Positions 29,636-34,998 of a stretch of 34,998 nt of DNA are shown in pieces. Position 1 is the stretch's first letter. Every line of letters begins with the position of its first letter. The DNA comes from Planctomycetaceae bacterium (GTDB lineage Bacteria > Planctomycetota > Phycisphaerae > Phycisphaerales > SM1A02). The translations under genes and the position numbers were made by a program. The stretch covers positions 1 through 34,998 of the forward strand of contig NYWY01000053.1 of the NCBI GenBank assembly GCA_002685335.1, given 5' to 3'. The notes under the pieces are model-generated. The model had not been told where the DNA came from. It was given only the letters and a program-made list of their open reading frames with translations, and ran no database searches.

Positions 29636-29666
29636 CACCGAATCCACCTCGTAGTGGATTCCGGTG
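29636..29666 (-). promoter_or_regulatory. Strong hairpin in the secA leader
   Basis: CACC-G-GAATCCAC, a six-base loop TACGAG, then GTGGATTC-GGTG on the minus strand: a 12-base-pair stem with one bulged G. It ends nine bases before the ribosome site AAAGGA of secA. There is no T run, so it looks more like a translational control or RNA-stability element, or a protein-binding dyad, than a terminator. Confidence 0.5.
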
Positions 29667-29758
29667 GTGGTCGACACGACCGGCCGGAGCCGGAGATGAC
29701 GACGTGGATGATCTGAATTGAAGGGGTCTGTGGTTCTGAATCCGACGCGAAGCGTGGT

Positions 29759-30088
29759 TCAGACCATCGGCGGGGGGAGATTCCCGCGGGCGGGTCCGGC
29801 CGGAGCCACCTGCTCGAAGACGTCCTTGGCATTCCAGGCGGAAGCCAGGGGCGACATCTCGCTCGAAGCCGCCGAGAGCGGCACCGCCTGCCGGGCGACG
29901 GTTCTTGGAAGCACCGTCTTGCAGGTGGTCGCCGATCGAAGGAAGACCGCCTGAATCGCGTCCGCCGGAGCGAGTCGAGGAGTCGCTCCGGTGGTCACCG
30001 CCATCGAAAGAAGAACCGCCGTCGCCACGACCGCCGCCAGGGCGGGGAGGACGGTTGATTCGGTCGAGTAGCGGTTCGACTGGCTCAT
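29759..30088 (-). CDS. Small hypothetical membrane or secreted protein
   Basis: A possible 109-residue protein: a short polar start (MSQSNRYSTEST), one hydrophobic segment (VLPALAAVVATAVLLSMAV) that is either a signal anchor or an uncleaved signal, then a tail with one cysteine (SATTCKTVLPRTVARQAVP) ending in GPARGNLPPPMV. I chose the ATG at 30088; it lacks a clear ribosome site, and the frame stays open upstream to 30346 across the start of the divergent ATPase gene. It is divergent from the copper ATPase across 86 bases. No family is recognised, and it could be a chance frame. Confidence 0.45.
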   Translation of the reverse strand: MSQSNRYSTESTVLPALAAVVATAVLLSMAVTTGATPRLAPADAIQAVFLRSATTCKTVLPRTVARQAVPLSAASSEMSPLASAWNAKDVFEQVAPAGPARGNLPPPMV

Positions 30089-30174
30089 GAACCAGAAGAC
30101 TAGCCGCCTCCCGACCTCGCCGCCAATCCAAATCGGACTCCCACGCATCATCGGACCCACCGTAGGATTGAAGC

Positions 30175-32439
30175 ATGGACAACGAACACCATCATCACCC
30201 CGGGCCCTCGGAGACCGATTCGAGGGTTGGAGATCGAAAAACCGGAGGCTCGGGGTCAAGGTTCTCGGTCGAAGGAATGCACTGCACGGGCTGTGCGACC
30301 GGCCTTCAGTCAAGCATCGCCGCCCTTCCGGGAGTCGAAGCGGCACGAGTGGATTTCATCACCGGATCGGCTGAAGTCCACGGTGAAGTCTCGGCCGAGA
30401 CCGTCCTCAGGTCGATTTCCGATGGCGGTTTCAAGGGCGGAGTCCTGGCTCCGGCTTTCGACCTTCAGGAGACCCGGACCCGCCTGGAACAGGCGCAATC
30501 CTCTTCCGTCCGGCTCTGGCGACGACGAGCGATCGTCGGCCTCGGGCTGTGGGTGCCACTGGAGACCCTGCATTGGACCCTTGGAGGCGCCGGTCATGCC
30601 TGGATGCCGTGGGTGATGTTCCTGGGCTCGGCCATCGTGCTGGTGGTCGCCGGTGGCGGCTTCTACGCCTCCGCGTGGAAGGCGGCCCTTCGCGGCGGGA
30701 CCAACATGGACACCCTGGTCTCGATTGGTGCCAGTACCGCGTTCATCTGGAGCTTCGTGGTCTTCGTGATGCAGCAGTCGGCCGCGGGGGCCGAGAGCGT
30801 CTGGACCGACCGCCCGCTCTACTTCGCGGAGGCGGCGGCCCTCCTGGGAGTCATCAGTCTCGGGCATTGGCTGGAGGCCGCGGCATCCGTGCGGGCCGGA
30901 GCCGCGGTCCGCGACCTCCTCGAACTTCAACCCGACGAGGCGGAACGACTCGGTCCGGACGACACGGTCGAACTCGTGGCCAGCCGTGATCTGGAGATCG
31001 GCGATCACCTCCAGGTCCGCCCTGGTGGTCGGGTCCCCGTCGATGGGACCGTGATCGACGGCCGGAGCGAGATCGACGAATCACTGGTCACCGGCGAACC
31101 ACTTCCCGTGAATCGCGCCGGGGGCGATCCGGTGATCGCCGGCACCGTCAACGGCTCCGGCCGCCTGGTGATCGAGGCGACGGTCGACGGACGCCACACC
31201 ACGGTCGCCCGGATCGCCGAACTCGTCCAGGGCGCCCAGTCCAGCCAGGCTCCGATTCAACGACTGGCCGACCGGGTCAGCGCCGTCTTCGTACCGACCG
31301 TGATCTCGATCGCGGCCGCGAGCGTGCTTGGCTGGGGTCTCCTGGCGGCCGACTGGCAGACCGGCATCGTCTCCGCGGTGACGGTCTTGATCATCTCCTG
31401 CCCCTGCGCCCTCGGACTCGCCACGCCCATGGCGGTCATGGTGGGGGCGGGTGAAGCGAGCCGCCGCGGCATCCTGGTCAAGAGCGCCGGCGATCTCGAA
31501 GCCGCGGGACGCCTCGAACGGGTCTTCTTCGACAAGACGGGGACGCTCACCGCCGGTCGCCCGATTCTGGGACCCGTCACCCTGCTTCCCGAAGCCGAGG
31601 CGACGGGACTGGACCGACGGGAGGTCCTGCGGCTCGCGGCGGCGGCGGAAAGAGGCAGTGAACATCCGCTCGGAAGGGCCCTGGTCTCGGCCGCCGCGGC
31701 CGAGAAGATCGAATCGCCCCCGGTCTCCGATTTCACCGCGATTCCGGGGCGAGGCGTTCAAGCCCGGGTCGACGGCCGCAGGATCGAAGTCATCCGTGAC
31801 GAGCGGGCGACCTGCCGGGTCGTGGTCGACGATCATGCGGTCGCCACCCTGGACCTGGTCGACGAACCTCGTCCGGATGCCGCGGAAGCGATCGATCGAA
31901 TCCGCGACATGGGACTCGAAGTCATCATGCTCACCGGCGACCGCCAGACCGCCGCGGAGGAGATCGGCGGTCGAATCGGACTTCATGATTCGGAAATCAT
32001 CGCCGACGCCTCGCCGGAATCCAAACTCGAGGCGATCGCCGCGGCCGGACCCCACACCGCGATGGTCGGAGACGGGATCAACGATGCCGCGGCCCTCGCA
32101 CGCGCCGATCTCGGGATCGCGATGGCCGGCGGCACTGGAACCGCGATCGAATCCGCCGGGGGCGTGGTCCCGGCCGATCGCGTCTCCAGCGTCGCGGATG
32201 CGGTCCACCTCGCCCGCCGGACGCTCCTCACCATCCGGCAGAATCTCTTTCTCGCCTTCCTCTACAACAGCCTCGCGATTCCCGCCGCCGCCTTCGGACT
32301 CCTGGGAGCATCCGGTCCCCTCATCGCCGCGGCGGCGATGGCCTGCAGCGACGTTTCGGTGATCGGCAACGCGATCAGGCTTCGACGTTCGCTCGCCCGG
32401 GAACGACGGACAACGTCCGGGGAACGAGTCGATGGGTGA
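30175..32439 (+). CDS. Copper-type P1B ATPase
   Basis: Heavy-metal exporting ATPase of 754 residues in the CopA/CtpA class, likely pumping Cu+ from the cytoplasm. A histidine-rich start (MDNEHHHHPG) precedes one HMA domain with Cys37 and Cys40 in GMHCTGCA. Membrane helices follow, then the actuator TGEP (DESLVTGEPLPV), the CPC motif at Cys409-Pro-Cys411 (SCPCALGLATP), phosphorylated Asp453 in DKTGTLTAGRP, the HP motif in GSEHPLG, and GDGINDAAALARAD. TM7 keeps YN (FLYNSLAIP); TM8 reads MACSDVSVIGNAIRL where many CopA proteins have M-x-x-SS. The ATG at 30175 has TAGGA eight bases upstream. No MerR-type operator or chaperone gene is adjacent. Confidence 0.95.
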   Translation: MDNEHHHHPGPSETDSRVGDRKTGGSGSRFSVEGMHCTGCATGLQSSIAALPGVEAARVDFITGSAEVHGEVSAETVLRSISDGGFKGGVLAPAFDLQETRTRLEQAQSSSVRLWRRRAIVGLGLWVPLETLHWTLGGAGHAWMPWVMFLGSAIVLVVAGGGFYASAWKAALRGGTNMDTLVSIGASTAFIWSFVVFVMQQSAAGAESVWTDRPLYFAEAAALLGVISLGHWLEAAASVRAGAAVRDLLELQPDEAERLGPDDTVELVASRDLEIGDHLQVRPGGRVPVDGTVIDGRSEIDESLVTGEPLPVNRAGGDPVIAGTVNGSGRLVIEATVDGRHTTVARIAELVQGAQSSQAPIQRLADRVSAVFVPTVISIAAASVLGWGLLAADWQTGIVSAVTVLIISCPCALGLATPMAVMVGAGEASRRGILVKSAGDLEAAGRLERVFFDKTGTLTAGRPILGPVTLLPEAEATGLDRREVLRLAAAAERGSEHPLGRALVSAAAAEKIESPPVSDFTAIPGRGVQARVDGRRIEVIRDERATCRVVVDDHAVATLDLVDEPRPDAAEAIDRIRDMGLEVIMLTGDRQTAAEEIGGRIGLHDSEIIADASPESKLEAIAAAGPHTAMVGDGINDAAALARADLGIAMAGGTGTAIESAGGVVPADRVSSVADAVHLARRTLLTIRQNLFLAFLYNSLAIPAAAFGLLGASGPLIAAAAMACSDVSVIGNAIRLRRSLARERRTTSGERVDG

Positions 32440-32446
32440 AGAGACA

Positions 32447-32520
32447 TGGGCCGGCCCGGATTTGAACCGGGGTCTCGCCGATTATGAGTCGGGTGCTCTG
32501 GACCGCTGAGCTACCAGCCC
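32447..32520 (-). tRNA. tRNA with CAT anticodon (Ile2 or elongator Met)
   Basis: A 74-base cloverleaf on the minus strand. The acceptor is GGGCTGG / CCGGCCC with one U-G pair and discriminator A, the D arm GCTC / GAGC, the anticodon loop CTCATAA with anticodon CAT, and the T arm CCCGG-TTCAAAT-CCGGG. The first pair is G-C, so it is not the initiator. Elongator Met and Ile2 (read as Ile after TilS modification) both have this anticodon; the TTCAAAT T-loop leans to Ile2. The anticodon stem has a C-C mismatch at 27-43. It lies seven bases from the convergent ATPase stop. Confidence 0.9.
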
Positions 32521-32548
32521 TCTGTCGTGCTGCGGATCCTATCGCACC

Positions 32549-32568
32549 ATCGCCCGCCCGCGGGCGAT
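32549..32568 (-). terminator. GC hairpin after the flavoprotein gene
   Basis: Eight-base arms ATCGCCCG / CGGGCGAT around a four-base loop, 10 bases beyond the flavoprotein stop. There is no T run, so it is at best a weak terminator or 3' stabiliser between the flavoprotein and the CAT tRNA. Confidence 0.35.
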
Positions 32569-32578
32569 CGCGGACGAG

Positions 32579-33874
32579 TCAGGAAGCGACCGGTTCCCGA
32601 GCGAGGGCTTCGGCCGCGGCACCGCCCGCCACGAAGCCGCTGGCCCAGGCCCACTGAAAATTGAATCCACCGACCCGGCCATCGACGTCGAGAATCTCGC
32701 CCGCCAGGTGAAGTCCGGGCACGAGCCTGGATTCCATCGAATCCAGTCGAACCTCCGAGAGAGGCACCCCGCCCGCGGTGGCCTCCGCGAAGGTGTAGCC
32801 GCGATCACCGATGACCTCGAGCCGATGCGCAAAGAGACCGTCGAGGAGCCCGCGGCGAGCCTCCTTCGAGAAACCCCGCACCCGGTCCTGCGGCCGGACC
32901 TTGGCGATCAGCGCGATGGTCGCGACCAGACGCTCGGGAAGCCGTCCCCGCAAGAGAGCGGCGACCGTGAGTCCGCCGGGGGCCCGAAGCATCCCCGACT
33001 CGAATTCCTGGCGATCATCCTGGGGAAGCCAGTCGACCACCGCGTGCGCCGAATGATCTCCGGCTCGATGGGCGGCCAGCAGATGTCGACTCGCGTCCAG
33101 AACCACGGGACCCGAGATGCCGAAGTGCGTGCAGAGCAGCGGCGCTTCGTACGAGATGATCGCCCGTCCCTTCCCGTCGCGGATCGAGAGTCGAGCGGGG
33201 GTCGCGATGCCGGAGACGCTCCGGATCGGATCGTCTTCAGGAAGCACGAGGGGAACCAGCGCAGGATGGACCGAAGGCGTGATCGAATGTCCGAAACGTC
33301 GGACGAAGTCGTACCCCGCGCCGTCGGAGCCACTCTTGGGCAGCGCTCGACCGCCGGTCGCCAGAATCAGTCGGCGAGCGAGGAGATTCGTCTGATCTCC
33401 GCGGATGTGAAAACCGTCTTCCACCACCTCGATGCTTTCCACCCTTCGGGGAAAACGCAGATCCGCGCCCGCCTCGCTCCAGGCATCGAGCAGCGCATTG
33501 AGCACCGTCCTCGCCTTGTTGCTCACCGGAAAGAGCTTGCCCGTCTCTTCCCGCTTGAGTTCGACGCCGAGATCCCGGAAGAAGGCCACGGTCCGATCGA
33601 CCGGCAGGCGCCCGAGCACTTTGCGGATCGCATTCCGGCTGGACCCCGCGTAGTCCTCGGGGCGAACCTCGTGATGCGTCACGTTGCAACGCCCGCCACC
33701 GGCGACCAGGATCTTCGCCCCGACCCGTCGAGCTCCGTCGAGTCCGACCACCGTCCCCGACGGACCGAGGGCGCGGGCGGCGTGGATCCCCGCCATCAAT
33801 CCGGCCGCTCCCGCCCCGACCACCGCGATGTCGCAGCGATCGGATGGGGTCGCGGATGCCGCGGACACGGTCAC
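32579..33874 (-). CDS. BaiN/HI0933-family NAD(P)/FAD-dependent flavoprotein
   Basis: A 431-residue flavoprotein. The Rossmann start CDIAVVGAGAAGLMAGIHAA binds FAD, followed by the family signature KILVAGGGRCNVTHHE. The middle part has KLFPVSNKARTVLNALL, and ILATGGRALPKSGSDGAGY, the second FAD contact. The C-terminus carries TAGGVPLSEVRLDSME, GLHLAGEILDVDGRVGG and FNFQWAWASGFVAG, typical of the family. The frame is open far upstream, but similarity starts here: GTG at 33874 overlaps the stop of the M14 peptidase gene by four bases. Members reduce double bonds in diverse substrates or have unknown roles; the substrate cannot be read from the sequence. Confidence 0.92.
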   Translation of the reverse strand: MTVSAASATPSDRCDIAVVGAGAAGLMAGIHAARALGPSGTVVGLDGARRVGAKILVAGGGRCNVTHHEVRPEDYAGSSRNAIRKVLGRLPVDRTVAFFRDLGVELKREETGKLFPVSNKARTVLNALLDAWSEAGADLRFPRRVESIEVVEDGFHIRGDQTNLLARRLILATGGRALPKSGSDGAGYDFVRRFGHSITPSVHPALVPLVLPEDDPIRSVSGIATPARLSIRDGKGRAIISYEAPLLCTHFGISGPVVLDASRHLLAAHRAGDHSAHAVVDWLPQDDRQEFESGMLRAPGGLTVAALLRGRLPERLVATIALIAKVRPQDRVRGFSKEARRGLLDGLFAHRLEVIGDRGYTFAEATAGGVPLSEVRLDSMESRLVPGLHLAGEILDVDGRVGGFNFQWAWASGFVAGGAAAEALAREPVAS

Positions 33875-34998
33875 GGGCGTTCCAGCGGCACGGACAGATC
33901 CCGGGCCTTCTCCGCCTCGTAGGTGAAACGACCCGTCGGGGCCTCTTCGCTTCGAAGCACGTAGCGGAACGTCTTCATTCCCCGGCCCGGAATCCCCGAG
34001 TCGACCAGGAGACGCGACGGACGGTGAGTCACGGGGTCGAAGGTGCGGGAGAATCGACCGGAGACCGGTCCGGCGAGCACCAGTTCGGTGCCGGCCCCGG
34101 GTTCGAATCGCAGGAGATCGGGGCGACCGATGCCCTTGTTCGACGCCTGAGCCGTCCGGGTGGGGATGATCCGGTCGTTGGCGATCTCCAGGTCGACCTG
34201 CCACAGGTCGTCGCCCAGATCGGAGACCACCACCTCGTTGGCTCGAAGCCGGGGTGTCTGGTCGGCGTGGAACATGGTGAACGCGAAGTTCCGGTGCGCC
34301 TCCTCCTCGAGCATGAAGGGAGGCGGGGTTCGCCGGGCGTACTTGGTTCCACCGCCCACCAGCACCGTGCCGAGCTCGGGATGATCGACTTCGGTCCAGT
34401 CGGTGAAGGTCTGACCGAAGAGCATCCGATCCTGCCAGCGGAAACGCCCTTCCTCATCGAGACCTCGGTCACCTGCCTGCATGATTCGTCGATCGGACCA
34501 CAGTTCATTGGTGAAGGAGACGATTCCCAATCCCTCGGCCAACCAGTTCACACAGCCTCCGTGCACCGGATAGAGATCGCTGTGGATGACCATGTACCGA
34601 TAGTGGGGGAGCATCTCCTCGCCCGCCGATCCCAGCGCGTCGTAGACCGCCCGATCCTCGCGCGGGTAGGAGGACTCTCCGTAGGGGACGCCCGGTCCGC
34701 GGAGAATCATGCCGCCGGTGTTGTGATAGCTCTGTCCGGCCGCGATGTTCGGATGGGCCTGGATGAATTCGCCGATCGCCCGGGTCTCCGGGTACGAGAA
34801 GGGATGGGTTCCCGCGCCGCGCTGGACGTGAGTCGGCTTCCAGTCGCTCGGAAAATTCCGGTTCATGTCGTAGCCGCCTTCGCCGTCCTCGTTGATCCGA
34901 CCATCCTGATCGTTGTCGATGCCTTCGCTGCCCGCCATCGACCACTCACCCCGCATGATCCTTCCGTCGGGACCGGGCACCGCGGGCACCCGGTCGAA
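33871..34998 (-). CDS. M14-family zinc carboxypeptidase, N-terminus outside window
   Basis: C-terminal 375 or so residues of a metallocarboxypeptidase; the gene runs off the right end. GGYDMNRNFPSDW carries the substrate-binding Asn-Arg pair of M14, SYHNTGGMILR contains the third zinc ligand His, and SFTNELW holds the catalytic Glu region. A calcium-loop-like stretch, GIDNDQDGRINEDGEGG, precedes the Asn-Arg motif. After about residue 215 of the visible part comes a beta-rich region (VVVSDLGDDLWQVDLEI) without a recognised domain. The HxxE zinc motif should lie beyond the window. It probably is exported and trims peptides, but the signal region is not visible. Its stop overlaps the flavoprotein start. 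Confidence 0.9.
   Translation of the reverse strand, partial: FDRVPAVPGPDGRIMRGEWSMAGSEGIDNDQDGRINEDGEGGYDMNRNFPSDWKPTHVQRGAGTHPFSYPETRAIGEFIQAHPNIAAGQSYHNTGGMILRGPGVPYGESSYPREDRAVYDALGSAGEEMLPHYRYMVIHSDLYPVHGGCVNWLAEGLGIVSFTNELWSDRRIMQAGDRGLDEEGRFRWQDRMLFGQTFTDWTEVDHPELGTVLVGGGTKYARRTPPPFMLEEEAHRNFAFTMFHADQTPRLRANEVVVSDLGDDLWQVDLEIANDRIIPTRTAQASNKGIGRPDLLRFEPGAGTELVLAGPVSGRFSRTFDPVTHRPSRLLVDSGIPGRGMKTFRYVLRSEEAPTGRFTYEAEKARDLSVPLERP

Noticed and set aside
32448..32457. Palindrome GGGCCGGCCC
   Set aside because: It is part of the acceptor and T stems of the CAT tRNA; symmetry arises from tRNA structure.

Overview
The window is dense, GC-rich bacterial chromosome carrying almost only housekeeping genes. 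It most resembles a planctomycete of the Phycisphaerae type. That reading is inference, resting on a greatly enlarged SecA (about 1390 residues), a GlmU-related sugar nucleotidyltransferase instead of classical GlmU, a retained mreBCD set, Gram-negative lipoprotein maturation (Lnt), and frequent GTG starts. I see no insertion sequence, prophage, CRISPR array or plasmid gene.

Layout, left to right. (1) 1-3.9 kb, minus strand: topA (DNA topoisomerase I) and miaA (tRNA prenyltransferase). (2) 3.9-10.4 kb, plus strand: pgk, a secreted TlpA-like thioredoxin, rpe, a histidine-phosphatase-like protein that has lost its catalytic histidine, accD, and lnt. (3) 10.4-20.0 kb, plus strand: an envelope block made of a HEAT-repeat lipoprotein, a membrane-anchored coiled-coil protein with an MreC-like plan, a 69-residue membrane protein, a hairpin terminator, mreB-mreC-mreD, a GlmU-related protein and polA. 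(4) 20.1-22.9 kb: tRNA-Asp with its own promoter and terminator, then minus-strand genes for a redoxin, a zinc-ribbon tail-anchored protein and an ECF-type sigma factor, with a NarL-type response regulator facing away. (5) 22.9-29.6 kb, minus strand: a hybrid histidine kinase whose 3' end overlaps the response regulator tail-to-tail, tRNA-Lys(CTT) with clear promoter and terminator, and secA. (6) 29.8-35 kb: a small membrane or secreted protein, a Cu-type P1B ATPase on the plus strand, a CAT-anticodon tRNA, a BaiN/HI0933-type flavoprotein, and an M14 carboxypeptidase cut by the window end.

The central plus-strand genes fit together as envelope growth: AccD feeds fatty-acid synthesis, Lnt finishes lipoproteins, a lipoprotein follows it directly, and MreBCD with the coiled-coil protein would organise wall elongation. 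Genes are tightly packed, and four-base stop/start overlaps (GTGA or ATGA) recur at five junctions, which suggests translational coupling.

No complete undescribed system such as a defence island or biosynthetic cluster is evident. The most unusual items are the multiplied helical-wing repeat and missing zinc tail of SecA, the MreC-like coiled-coil protein next to mreBCD, a possible AUC start for mreC, the degenerate phosphatase, a strong hairpin in the secA leader, and the sigma factor / response regulator / hybrid kinase locus with a symmetric site in its divergent promoter region.
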